A stretch of 64,000 nt of DNA from Azadirachta indica (lineage: Eukaryota > Streptophyta > Magnoliopsida > Sapindales > Meliaceae). The position numbers and the translations under genes were made by a program. Under the pieces are notes generated by a model, which was not told the DNA's origin, made no database searches, and worked only from the letters and a program-made list of their open reading frames with translations. Below, piece after piece: positions 1-12,300 of the stretch (its first letter is position 1; the number at the start of each line of letters is the position of its first letter). The stretch lies in the NCBI GenBank assembly GCA_022749755.1, contig CM040453.1, forward strand, positions 11,169,368-11,233,367. Direction: 5' to 3'.

Positions 1-1200
1 TTTATTCAGAACATAATTGATTAAAATGACAAAAGTTAAGCTTTTATAATTATTTATTAAATAAAATAGACGTATATGAAATTTTGAATTTATTGCTGGA
101 GACTAATTTGTCATGATTCATGAACTACTATCAAAGTTCGTTAATCTTTCAAAGTTTAGAGATATACTTGTTATTATATATTCATTTTTTTTTAATTTTG
201 AATGTCAGATAAGAAACAAATTAATTTTATACAATTTTTTATATTATTTACGAATAATTAGATCTAATTACTTTTAATAATTAAAATTAAATTTAACATA
301 TGTAACAAAATATATTTAAAGTATTTAAAATATTTACAAAAAAATTCACTCCTAATTAATTTCTCAATTTATCATCAATATTAAGTACCTTCAATTTTTA
401 ATTTTTCATCAAATTTTATAATACAAATAAAATTTTCATATCTTTTTAGCAACAATAATAATGATAATAATGATAATAATAATACCAACAACAATAACAA
501 TAATATAAACTAATTTTTTATAGGTAAAATTATCAATATACATATTATAAAAATAATATAATAAAAATAAATTTTGATTTCTTTCATATAATAATATTTG
601 ACAATTATAACGAATTTGATTGACACATTTTATATGTAATATAATTTATAATAATTTTATTATAATAAAATATTGAGTTTGACTGACACTTTTTTTTTAT
701 TCTCATAATTATTTATAAAATAAAATGGATGCAAATTTTAAAAAATTAGCTCCTAGAAATATTTTTTTCTCAATTTATTATTAATATCAAGTAGCCTCAA
801 ATTTTCATTATCTTTTTAGCAAACAACAACAACAACAACAACAACAATAACAATAACAACAATACAAATAATTTTTCATACATAAAATCACCAATTTATG
901 TATTATCCAAATAACATAATAAAAATAAATACTTAATTTCTTTTATAAAATAATTGACCATAATCACTAATTTAATTGATACAATTTATATAAAATATCA
1001 TAATTTACAATAATTTTATTATAATAAAGCATCAAATTTTAACGACACATTTTTTTCAGCTTTTATAATTATTTATCAAATAAATGGATGCACATGTAAT
1101 TTATCTTAAAATTTTTGAGAGAGACTAAATTGTTATTATTTAAAAATTACTATCAACCAGTGTTAATCGTATGAAGTGTAGGGATATGCCTGTTATTATA
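1..1200. repeat. AT-rich upstream block of U0, internally duplicated
   Basis: No gene is seen. This is the distal 5' flank that precedes each leader in the array. The first 700 bases match 48212-48920 closely, including the opening words and the GAT/AAT-type trinucleotide run near 450-505. A second, more diverged copy of the middle part follows at about 740-1060 and carries a CAA-type run at 821-865. The same block recurs, more diverged, at about 3440-3990 and 24860-25490. Confidence 0.6.
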
Positions 1201-1560
1201 ACAAAAGGCATCGCTCACATTTGACTTCCGCCAGCTTCCGATTCAAACGCGACCCCACGAACTCTCCTGTATACTTTTACCAAAAGTGTTCCGTCAACAA
1301 AACTTTTGAAATAAACAAAATCCTTTTCTTCCTTTTTGTGATTTTATTCTGTATTTTAGCTCAAGTCTGTCTTCTTGTTGCAGATTGCTTCGTAGTGGAG
1401 CAAAGGTATGTACTTAGAATAATTAGACTCATCATTCTCTCCTTACGTAAACACAATCTTCTTCTTCCTTCTTATCATCTTAATTTCTTCTGTATTTTAG
1501 CTCAAGCCTGTGTTGAGGTCACAGATTGCTTTGCAGGGCAACAAAATTAAGGTAAGTACA
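1200..1560 (+). promoter_or_regulatory. Leader/core-promoter module of U0 (two tandem mini-exons)
   Basis: The module starts with the array-wide words CATTTGACTTCCGCCAGC. It then has two near-identical stretches, each a CT-rich run (CTTTTCTTCC or CTTCTTCTTCC), a TTTTAG acceptor-like end, and a short exon-like piece ending before a GT donor: GTATGTAC near 1406 and GTAAGTAC near 1552. The last donor follows CAACAAAATTAAG, as in U3. The open frame that runs through here starts with a non-ATG codon and is not conserved in other copies, so I read this as 5' UTR exons and introns rather than coding sequence. Confidence 0.5.
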
Positions 1561-2712
1561 TAGTTTAGAGTACTTAATTTCATTTTTCTTCTTTTATTAT
1601 TAAATTAATTGGTAAATAAGTTGTTATTTAAGAAAAATAGTGGTTTGGTAATTGGTTTTTCTTCTTGTACAAAAAAAACCTAAATTTACATTAATTGACG
1701 TAATTTTGAAAATTCTAATAATGTAATATACATTCATGAGGGATAGTAAAAATTTCTATACGTTCGACAGCCTGGTCTTAAATTGTTGACAGTTGTGTTT
1801 CCATAAATGCGAAACGAGGTTTAAATATTTCGTAAATTATGCTTTTAAAAATTAAAATTCTGTGAATTTCAAAAATAGAATATGCTTATTTGTTAAATTT
1901 AGTACTAAGTATTGTGATGATGTCTAATGATCCCATAGTATTGAGAATATAACAAAATCAAAAGATGTAAGTTAGAAAAATTTAGTACTGGACGAAAATT
2001 TTAAAGGTACTTGAAGAAGTCAATACTCTTCACATATTCTTTTGATTCATGCATTTACTTCATTTATATCATACTTTCTTGTGAATTGTACAATAAAATT
2101 TGGTTTGCCTTACAATTAAATTATTTCTAACAAATAGCTAGAACTTAATCAAGTTTATAACCTATAACACTCTTCCAATTTTAATAAAATTATACTACAT
2201 GCCTGCTTATTTTTATTTGAAATCTGAATGGATGTAAAATATGAATAAATTTGAATGCTTTTGAATAAATATAAATAATATCAAAATAAACTGTATGTAC
2301 TAGGAAATAAATAATTTTTCTACAAGGTTTTAGTTTGTTAAAAATGAAAAACTTATTTAAATTTCAAAGTTCAATGAATTAAAAAATGTAACTTATTTAA
2401 TTCATACATAATTACTAAATTTTTATTATTAAAATTATAAAACAAACTCTATTTGAATTATTAATTAAATGACTAAAATTAAATTACATTCAAACTTTAA
2501 ATTAAAAAACAAATGGCTAAAAAAATTTTTAAGAGAACTTTTGTATGATTTTTATTTTTGTAATATAAAATACATATATTCTTATTTTTGGTTATATATT
2601 TTAATATTACATTTCGTGAATACGTGTATATATATACATATATAACAGTAAAAATTGATATGCAAATAAAATTTGTTCTTCACTTACTTTCTTGCTTGCT
2701 AAGACTTGACAG

Positions 2713-3060
2713 CGGATATGAGATATTGGCACTTAAGATTGTATCGAGCTGCCGTGGATGGAGACTGGGGCGGAGCAACCAATATCTTTGAAAATACTTC
2801 AACCGGGATTATAGCTAGAGATAGGATCACAAAGCAAGGGGACATTGGCTCTCCACGTTGCAGCCGCTGTAAACCGCACTCTTTTTGTTAAAAGACTGGT
2901 AACCTCGTAATGCTTCTAATTTTACCTACCTACGTTGAATACAGTAAAAAAGCTGCCAATGCCGCAATGCTTCCTATTGAAAATATTTGGAAGCTAAGTT
3001 ATACTCTTAGATGACAACAATATTGCAGAACTAACTGGAAGACCTTCGTCAGCAATAAGT
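2713..3060 (+). pseudogene. U0 ankyrin gene remnant: exon 2 fused to part of exon 4
   Basis: The first part matches exon 2 of the array genes. An acceptor-like AG at 2711-2712 is followed by an ATG at 2718, and the reading YRAAVDGDWGGATNIFENTS is recognisable. A one-base insertion near 2844 (GACATTGGCTC where others have GACACTGCTC) shifts the frame inside the first ankyrin repeat. At about 2900 the sequence jumps to exon 4 material (ACCTACCTACGTTGAATACA, as at 28180), which runs to about 3058 with further frame damage. The intact exon 3 and introns are missing. It then jumps to another leader copy. I take it as a dead, rearranged copy related to U3. Confidence 0.8.
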
Positions 3061-3215
3061 TTTTAGTAAACAAAGTGTTCCGTGAACAGAACTTCTGGAA
3101 TAATTACAGCAGTTATTATTTTCTCTTGATATAAACGCAATCCTTTTCTTCCTTCTTGTCATATTCTTTTGTATTTTAGCTCACGCCTGTCTTCTGGTTG
3201 CAATATCCGGGTAGA
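3060..3215 (+). repeat. Partial leader-module copy
   Basis: The words AAAGTGTTCCGTGAACAGAAC, CTTTTCTTCCTTCTTGTC and TTTTAGCTCACGCCTGTCTTC repeat the leader module found at 1200, 4000, 25500 and 49080. It is cut off after about 3210 and has no GT donor in the expected place. It directly abuts the exon 4 scrap, which marks a rearrangement point. Confidence 0.55.
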
Positions 3216-3687
3216 TTTTTCTTAAAATAGAACAGATTTTGCCCAAATCTCTATCTATATTGCTAAAATTTTAAATTATTTATTGGTATTTAAATTGTAT
3301 ATATAATTGTGTAATTATTAATAAAAAAATTGGAGCTAGCAAATTAAAAAATGGGGGAAGATCTACAAGAGATTTTTTGAGTTTTAATTTATAATAATAA
3401 CAATTGTAGGTACTTTAGATATTAATAGTACCTACATTGTTTATATTGTCTGTTTGTTTTTCACTTTATATATATAATTGACGAATAAGATACACGTTAA
3501 TTTTATACAATTTATAAATTATTAAATCTAATTATTTTTAATAATTTGAATTAAATCTAATACATATAATAAATATATATTTAAAATATTTGAAGTGTTT
3601 AAAACAATAGTTCCTCTAACTATTAATTTCTCACTTTATCATCAAATTTTATAGTACAAATATATTTTTCATATCTTTTTAGTAATC

Positions 3688-3746
<59 letters not shown>

Positions 3747-3757
3747 TAATAATAATA
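3688..3757 (+). repeat. AAT trinucleotide microsatellite
   Basis: A run of about 22 AAT units with one slip near 3742. It sits at the same relative place in the upstream block as the runs at about 450, 821, 25114 and 48675, so it is an inherited, length-variable microsatellite of the duplicated promoter block. Confidence 0.9.
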
Positions 3758-3999
3758 CAAATTAATTTTTGTACATGAAATCACTAATTTATTATTATTA
3801 AATAAAATAAAACAAAAATAAATAATTAATTTTTTTTATAAAATAATAATAATCACCAAATTAATTGATACAATTTGTATAAAATATTAATAATAATAAT
3901 TTTATTAGAACTAAATATCAAATTTGATTTACCTATTTTTTTTCCACTTTTATAATCATTGTCGTGATTTATAAACTACTATCAAATTTGTTGAGGATC

Positions 4000-4340
4000 A
4001 AACGCGACCCCACCAACTCTCCTCTTTAATTAATAAAGTGTTCCGTCAACAAAACTTTTGAAATAAATAATAAAAGAAAACAAAACTTTGGGAATAAACA
4101 CAATCCTTTTCTTCCTTGTAGTGACTTTACTCTATTTTAGCTCAAGCCTGTCTTCTGGTTATAGATTGCTTCGCAGTGAAGCAAAGGTACGTACTTGGAT
4201 TAATTAGTCTTCCATTCTCTCGTTATATAAACACAATCTTCTTCTTCCTTCTCATCATCTTAGTTTCTTCTGTGTTTTAGCTGATCAAGCCTGTGTTGAG
4301 GTTGCCGATTGCTTCGCATGGGAACAAAGGTGCGTATGTG
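4000..4340 (+). promoter_or_regulatory. Leader/core-promoter module of gene A (U1)
   Basis: Two tandem mini-exon modules. The first ends GAAGCAAAG before a GTACGTAC donor at about 4187. The second is preceded by a good TATA-like word, TTATATAAACAC near 4224, and a CT-rich patch, and ends GGAACAAAG before GTGCGTATG near 4331. The matching module in U4 ends the same way (ACAAAG then GTAC). I infer that transcription of gene A starts here and that the mini-exons are 5' UTR spliced to exon 1a or 1b. No transcript data support this. Confidence 0.45.
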
Positions 4341-4855
4341 GTCTAGAGTACTTTCATTTTCTTCTTTTATTGTTAGATTGGTAAATTACTTGTTATTCAC
4401 CAAACATAGTTGGTTAATAGTTGATTTTTCTTCTTCTATAAAAAACCCAATTTTTTTTTCTATAAACAATTTCCATCTACTTTGATCCGAATCTCAAGGG
4501 TCGAAGGGAGATTTCCTTTCTATAAATAGTAGTTGCCACCTAATATCATCCGTTTGAGTCATTGTATATCATTAATTTCTAATTATGTATTTAAATAATA
4601 AAAATACGAAGTAAATAAGAGTAATAAAAAGAAAAAAAATATTATTTAAGTTTTAAAAATTTTATTTCTTAATCAAAATTGAAATTAAATAATTTTTTAT
4701 AATTAATTTTAAGATTTGGTAATTTATATGTGAATATATTTAAAATTCTATATTATGATAAAATTACTTATTTTAAAAGTTTGGTTGTTCAAACTCACTT
4801 TTTTACATTCTAACAATTCATACGTTGCACAAACTTTATAGATATAAAGAAGATA

Positions 4856-4952
4856 ATGTCATCTACTGAAAATAGAAAAGATAATGGCTTTGAAAGACAG
4901 AGATCGTTACAAAATGAAATTCATATGACTCATCCATCACTTGTGATACCTG
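4856..4952 (+). CDS. Gene A alternative first coding exon 1a
   Basis: An ATG opens 32 codons (MSSTENRKDNGFERQRS...) that end one base into the next codon at a GTACATAT donor. The phase fits the exon 2 acceptor at 11368. About 14 bases upstream lies a TTTATAG acceptor-like end with a CTAAC branch-point-like word some 30 bases before it, so the exon seems to be reached by splicing from the leader. A homologous exon exists in U4 (49983) and a ruined one in U2 (22067). It is similar to exon 1b at 9333: both carry an acidic/basic stretch around KKDNGF. Using both exons together would break the frame, so they should be alternatives. The peptide is short and has no known domain. Confidence 0.5.
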
Positions 4953-5024
4953 GTACATATTTTGCTATTACACAGTATCTCTTTTACTCTTATCTAATTA
5001 TGCATATTTATAAAATACTTACAA

Positions 5025-7240
5025 AATAATGAAGGGAATATCCCCTTAACTTTTAGAGAAACAACACCTTCATGAGTTTTAATGTGTGCTAGATATCCCT
5101 GAATTTTGAGTTTTGAGACAATAGTAAGATATTTTTTTACTTAACTTCAATTAATTTGGCTTGATAATATATTATCATTTTAAGCATTAAACTTAAGTAA
5201 AATAATAAAATAATATATAATTCTCGTAATTGATAATTTAGTGTTTCAACGTTACCTGCATACCCGCATTTGTTACACGCATTATACCAAAGTGTATATA
5301 AAAGAAAAAATTATTTGCTTTTGTTGTTGATGATTGATCTTTGAGTCTTTACTACCTTTGTCATTATTTTGTTGGCCATGATATTCTTCTTGTGCCCATG
5401 TTAATTCATGAGCGTTATGTTAATGGGAGGCAAACGAAGCATTATTTCATTATTTTTAATTATTACTTATTTATTTTCAGTTTTTAAATTTATTTAAGAA
5501 AATTATACAATTAGACTAGTAATTTTGAATTTTTTATTTGTGATGGTTGTAATCGTGAATTTTTTGTGATTCAAGTAAATGTTTCAATTATTTTTTATTT
5601 ATTTTTAAAATTATACAATTAATCTTATGGAAGGGAATTGTTTGTTTGTGATAGTTGTAATTGCGAATTTTCTGTGATTGGTAGTTGTAGATTGTGATTT
5701 GGATTATGAATTGTGATAATTGTGAATTATGATAATTATAGGTGTTTAATTATGTGTTTTAGTATCTCTTGTTTTAAAATTGTCATAATTTGTAACCTTG
5801 CTGCAGGATTATATTAATTAAAAGATTTTCCGTTCTTTTGGTTTGAAATTAAATTTATATTATTTTTGTTCAATGAGAGTTAAGATACAATGAAAATAAA
5901 AAAAATTAATATTGTTAAATTTTAAAAACTAGAAATAAAAAAGTTGGGTACTCCGGATACCCATACAATTTAAACCTGGATACCTATTCATCCAGGTTTA
6001 CTAGTACCTGACCCAGTCCTGAAATTTTGTCATCCCTATATGTTAAGAATTAAATAGTTAAACTTAAAAAGACTTACTTTATTTTATTCTTTTAAAAAAA
6101 TATTTAAAAATAAAAATATAATTTATTTAAATTTATATGCTAATAATAAATTTGATTGAATCTATATATTAAAATGCTCCTAACCTTCTCTCTTTGTCTC
6201 TTTTTTTTTATAACTTTTTTTTGGTCATAATTTACCATATTTTTAATGATAATAAAAATTTTAAAAGAAAACATATTAATATTTGATTTAATATATATTA
6301 ATTTCATTGACAACAGTAAAATTACTTACTTAATATATTATTCTTTTTATCATAAAATAATTATTTATATTTATCCTAACTCATTGTTAATAATTTAATT
6401 TAAATAAGGAATATTCTTAATAATTTACTTTAAATAAGGAATATTCCTATACACCCTTAACTTTTGAAAAACACTATATCCTTTATCTGAACTAAAATGT
6501 TAACAATAAGTTTGAAAGAATGTAAATAATTATTTTGCAAGAAAAAAAGTGTTAGGAGTATTTATAAAATATCAGAAAGAAAATAAAAATTCTAGATAAA
6601 ATAAAAATAATAAATTACAATTTGTTAATCAAATTTAGTACTGTGTCAATGGAAGGGATAAATAGATTGTTATGTAATAGTTTAATTTAATTTTGATTAA
6701 AGACTTTAAAAGAAAATTTTGATTATTTTTATTTGTAATATAATAGCATGTATTTATATTTTTTATTTATATTAATTATATACTTGATATATTTTTTAAA
6801 TATATATTAAATAAAATGTTATACATGTTTTATTTAAAAATTTTTATAATCCTTACATACTAAATTATAATCTAAAAATTAAGAAAAATAGGGTTTGTCT
6901 AAATTTATATTGTTAGTATTTTAATTTAAGATGAATTATATTTTATTTCTAAAAATTTTTAAAATAAACAAACTTTTTTAAGTTTAATATTTTAATCCCT
7001 AATATATTAGAAGTAATAATAAAAATTAAATTGTAAATTATAAGAAAATTATATTTTATTTTACTATTTTATTCAGATTTAAAAATTAAAATAATAATAT
7101 TTTAATAGGTCAAATTAATAAAAGTTAAGTCAAAGGAGTATTATTTTATTTCTTTTAAAACTTAGAGGATTTAGTAGAACTTAAAACCTAGGGGTATGCA
7201 GTGTTTTCCCAAAAAGTTAGTTGTGCAAGAATATCTCTTA
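5025..7240. mobile_element. Possible Mutator-like insertion in gene A intron
   Basis: A stretch starting near 5028 (TATCCCCTTAACTTTTAGAG...) is met in inverted, diverged form near 7240 (RC: AACTAACTTTTTGGGAAAAC...). The inverted arms are roughly 100 bases and imperfect. The inside is AT-rich with no coding frame, and a second, similar arm lies inside near 6440. The same arrangement is present between exons 1a and 1b of U4 (about 50170-52340), so the insertion would predate the duplication of U1 and U4. I could not fix a target-site duplication. Confidence 0.35.
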
Positions 7241-7436
7241 ATTATACAATATATGGTTGGATAGTCCTAAACTTCATAACCTTAACGTAATAGGATGGCC
7301 CTACCTAAGACTTTTATATACAATTAATATTTAGTTGTGCATTCTAATTAATATATATTCACAATGCTCAATTATTCAATGTATTGATAAGTTATAAAAA
7401 TCTTGTGTATAAAGTAAGAGCTCCTTTATCTCGACT

Positions 7437-7462
7437 ATATATATATATATATATATATATAT
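7437..7462. repeat. TA dinucleotide microsatellite
   Basis: About a dozen TA units in the intron between exons 1a and 1b, just left of the Mutator-like element. Similar TA runs lie at 8757-8778, 37944-37962 and 45206-45224. Confidence 0.85.
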
Positions 7463-7511
7463 TCTTAAAAGGGAAAACTTCCCGAGTCTTATAAAATGCA
7501 AATTTAGTATA

Positions 7512-8620
7512 TGGTTATTTTTAGTCTTATCCCTTATTTATTTACATATATTAGATATACAACTAATTTATTTAAATTCACACTCCAACACAAATAACAA
7601 AGAAATTGACTATTTTACCCTTATTCTAATTAAAAATAAAAGAGGTGCTAATATTTTTACTCCCTAAACTTTAGTAAAATAATAAATCAAGACATACTTT
7701 GACCGATTTTAACATTTTAGTTCTTATTGTTATATTTGTCATCATCCCTTGGAATTTTCCATCCTTTTCCACCCTCCTTCTCATCTCCAAATTTACCACC
7801 TCCATTGCCACCCTTCTTCCTCCCATCTATAAATATGATACCACCATCACCACCTCTATTTTCATCTTTTTATCTTTTCTATTATTTTTCATTCCTTTTT
7901 TCTTTGTCACTTTCTCTGACATGACTACCATTGCCACTTCGTTCTCTCTTTTTAAAAACAAATATTTTTTCAAATTATATCCAAAAATTTGCTTATAAAA
8001 GCTACAATAACTGACCAAGCAAATATCTACAATCTTTATTATTGTTCGTTTTTAAAAATCATGAATGAAAACCATGTCGTAGGTTTAGTTTGTGTTTCTA
8101 ATATTTAGTTCGTGTTTTTGATGGTTTATCTTTTGGATGATTGTTAGTAGTTATTATGGAGAGGAATGACCACTAAGATGGTTAGAATTAGCAATAGAAA
8201 ATAGAAGCCTTTAAGACCGAAATAAGGGATTTGGTTGATGACAAGAAAATGACACGAGAAGTTGATGTATTTTTTTGTACAAAAAAAATTATAAGAGAAG
8301 TTTGCCTAGGTCAAATTTTTTATCAATTGCAGTAAATTAAGGCTTTTCACTGTTGAAAAAAGTCAATTATATCCTCAAAATTCTAGTGAATAATGACAAA
8401 TATAATGATAGAGATTAAAATATTAAAATTGACCAAAGTATGTCTTCATTTGTTATTTCATCAAAGCTCAAGGACTAAAATATTAATGTCCTTTTTTATT
8501 TTCATTTAGTATAAAGATAAAATAGTCATTTTTTATTATTTGGGGTGGAGTGATGATATTCAATAAATTAAGTTAATACATGATATATATCAATAATGTG
8601 AGAGAGACTGAAAATAACCT
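7512..8620 (-). mobile_element. Non-autonomous Mutator-like element with 9-bp target duplication
   Basis: The two ends are long imperfect inverted repeats of about 250 bases. The left end reads GGTTATTTTTAGTCTTATCC and the reverse complement of the right end GGTTATTTTCAGTCTCTCTC. Further in, the arms share words such as CCTAAACTTTAGTAAAATAA. The element is flanked on both sides by TTTAGTATA (7503-7511 and 8621-8629), an exact 9-bp repeat as expected for Mutator-like elements. The core is rich in ACC/CCA (GGT/TGG on the minus strand) and has no transposase. A second copy in the opposite orientation lies at 17018-18050, and strand is given so that the two copies read alike. Confidence 0.8.
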
Positions 8621-9332
8621 TTTAGTATAAATCAAAATTGTTTAAATTAATTTAACATTTATTTATATCAAAGTTGTAATTTACAAATGTGAGTGCTCTT
8701 GAAAAGAGTTAATATTATTATACTAATATTAAACTATATGGCTAGAGTGAGAAAAGAATATATATATATATATATATACTTACAAGTTTGGCTACAATAA
8801 CATTTTAATTTCATTGATTTCAAAGTTGTCTATGTACATAGTTTATTCATTTTTCTATTATGATTACTATAATACGTTCTTAATCATAAATTATTTTAAG
8901 AATTAAATACATCATATTTCTTTTATCTTTGTCTAAATTCACATATTAAAATAAGGATATGTGTGAGATTTTTAAAAATAGTAATATTGGAGTGTACATT
9001 TTGCATGTATAATTTTTATCATTTTCTAATCTTAATTTTTTTATTTGCTATCTCAAAATAGTATACAGCGAAAAATATAATTAATTTCTAATTATGTTTC
9101 CAAGTAAAAAAAAAGGTAAATAAAAGTAATAAAAAAAGAAGAATATTAATTATTTTTTGAAATTAATTTTAGGATTTGATAATATCTGTGAATATATTTA
9201 AAACTATATTTGATGATAAAATTATTTATTTTAAATATTTGGCTATTCAAACTCATTTTTTTGTATTCCAATAGCCCTTTAATTTATGTGTAACAACTCT
9301 TATATTGCATAAACTTTGAAGGTTTACCACAG

Positions 9333-12300
9333 ATGCCGCCTACTGACATTAAAAAGGATAATGGCTTTAAAAAAATGGAACCGGTTGAACATGAAATTCA
9401 GAGTGCGAGACCATCATCATTTGCACGTGCAAGTGGTATATATTTTTTCATCATATATTATCTCTTTTATTCTTATCTGATTATGCATGCATATTTAGCA
9501 ATAAATTATCTTATAAATCATAACAATTCTAAACTTGTCCAAGATGACCTAATAAAAGATCGGTGGTATATATTTTATTATCATATATTATCTCTTTTAT
9601 TGTTATCTGATTTTGCATGCATATTTAGCAATTTAAGAAAATTTTTTACCGATCTTTTATTAGGTTATCTTGGACAAGTTTAGAATTGTTATGATTTATA
9701 AGATAATCGATTTTTAACTAAAATATCTAACAGTACGTTTAAAAGTATTTCACTTCCTGTGGAAGCACGATCGTGATTATATTTGGTAACTTAATCTTTT
9801 CATGGCTATTGTATAATAATTATTTTACCATTTTTTAAATAACAAAAATGGACATAATTTTCAAAATTTTAACAATTTAGTCTTTAATATTGTCATAGGT
9901 TTGGGAGCCTGACCTAACCTAACTTGTTCAAGTCAAAGATCAGGAAATGAGCTAGGGATGGGATAAAAAATCTTCCCTATTTTAAAATTGGGTCGAGGAT
10001 GTGGATTTGCCTCTATTCAAGCCCTTCTTGTTCTTCAAAATAAATTTTAGAATTTTTTGGTTAATTACATATACATCTATTTTATTTGATTAATGATTAT
10101 GAAAATTGAGGATATTTAATATTAATAATAAATTAAAAAGTTAATAATTGTAGGAGTTAATTTTTTTAAAATATTTAGTAGATATTAAAAGTTATTATGT
10201 AATAGATTATGATAACTCTTTTAAAAGAAAAGAGAGAGAGAGAGAGATTGAGGTTGGGGAATAATTCGATAGAATTGATTGGGATGGGATGAGAAAAGCA
10301 GTACACAAGTATTATAAAAATGTATTTTCAAATGTAAATAAACATTATCATCATTTTCGTGGGCGGGGGATTTGGTTTCTTAATCATTTTGGTTAGCGTA
10401 TGTCCTCGTTTGTCAGTTAAAAGATTAAAAAAAAAAAATAAAAAAGAAAATAAAAACGGGTCAAGCAGGTTTGGGTATCAGGGATGGGCGGGGACTTTTG
10501 GTTTCATAACTGGAGATAAAAGATACTCGGGCCAATTCAGGACTGGACATGGATGAACATCCCGGGCCATCTTGTACTTGTTGCCATCCCTATTACTCTC
10601 TGAAATTAATAATTTTCTTATAAAAGAACACTAAATATTAAAATTAAAAAAATTTGTCCTAATTTTTATTCAAAGACTCTTGAGAAATAAGAATAATATT
10701 TTTTATAACAGTGAGAGAATAGTGTTGGCAGTTGCGCTTTCGTAAATACTAAATATAGCTTAAATATTTCGTAAATTGTATTTTAAAAAATTCTATGAAT
10801 TTGAAAAGTAGAATATGTTTGTTTGATAAATGTGATACTGAAGTATTGTGATGATGTATGATCATATATTTAGCATATAATAAAATTCAGAAACAAGTTG
10901 AGAAATTAGCACTTGATGAAAATTTTAAGGTACTTGAAGAATTTAATACTCACATTTTCTTTTGTTCATGCATTTACTTTGTTTTATATCATACTTGCTT
11001 CTTAGGTGTACAATAAAATTATTTTATTCATATATAATTACTAAATTTTCACCATTAAATTAAGTTAAAAAATAAACACCTTTAAAAAATTTGAACGACT
11101 AAAAACTTAACTATATCCATACTTAAGATCAATTAAATAAGTAAACAGCCGTTAAAATGTTAACCTAAGTGTTTTATGATATTTTATTTTATTTTTGTAA
11201 TATAAAATGCTTATATATTGTTCATTTACTATTATTTTTGGGTGTATATTTCAATATCACGTTACGTGAATATGTACATATATACACAATGTATTACGTA
11301 ACAGCCAAATGTTACTGAAATGTAAAATTTGTTCTTTACTTTCTTGCTAGGTACGATCGACCTGGCAGGGTATGTGAGAATTTGGCACTTAAGATTGTAT
11401 CGAGCTGCTCTGGATGGAGACTGGTTGTCAGCAGAGATTATCTTTAGAAATACTCCACTTGGAATTACAGCTAGAGATAGAGTCACAAAGCAAGGGGACA
11501 CTGCTCTCCACGTTGCAGTTGCTTCAAACCACACTCGTTTTGTTAAAAGACTGGTGATGGGCTACATGAAAGCAGAGGATTTGGTTATTCAGAATTCTGT
11601 TGGAAATACAGCTTTACATTATGCTGCGTCATCTGGCAATTTGGAACTTGTCAAATTCATGATTGAGAGGAATAAAGACTTGGTAATGATTCCAGACAAA
11701 GACGACATGTTACCACTTCACAGTGCAGCTCTATCAGGCCATGAAGAGATCGTATGGTACCTTTATCTACCATCTAATCTCAACCTCGTACATAACGAGG
11801 ATAAGATTAATTTGCTTGTCACTTTGATAAACAGCGATTTATACAGTAAGTAGTGTCAACAACTGTGGTACGGTTTGTGTGTGTGTATGTATATATATGA
11901 TTATGATTCGTTCTTGAACGATGATAGTATGAACGTATTGCTGTGCATGCACAGATGTGGCACTGCGGTTGCATGAGGATTACGAAGAGTTAGCTGTTAG
12001 TCGTGATAGAAATGGAGAGACAGCGTTGCATGCCTTGGCTCGAAAGTCCACGGCATCTTCTAAGTTGACCAAACAAGATCAAGATCAGCAAGGAATTAAA
12101 TTCCTTCTAGCTCATCATGCTGAGAGGTTCTTTAAGTTGTGTAAGTTTCAATTCCTTCTAGCTTATCTTTATGACATCTCAATATGCCTTGGTTACTTAT
12201 ATGTGTTGCTATCTTTTCAATCTAATATTAAACTACATTTCTTTTCCTTTGAAGTGGTCCAAGCTTTTCCTTTACGCCGTTGAAATTCTTCTAAAACATG

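Noticed and set aside
1221..1550. Open frame of 109 codons with hydrophobic stretches
   Set aside because: Starts at a non-ATG codon and runs through the leader introns and mini-exons. The equivalent frames in U1, U3 and U4 are interrupted, so it is not a conserved protein.
3688..3757. CRISPR-like or minisatellite array
   Set aside because: Simple AAT microsatellite without spacers.
7699..8018. Overlapping open frames of 60-100 codons on both strands
   Set aside because: They lie in the core of a Mutator-like element and reflect its CCA/TTC-rich composition; no domain seen.
11262..11534. Minus-strand open frame over exon 2 of gene A (also 27104, 54575 in C and D)
   Set aside because: Shadow of the ankyrin-coding frame on the other strand.
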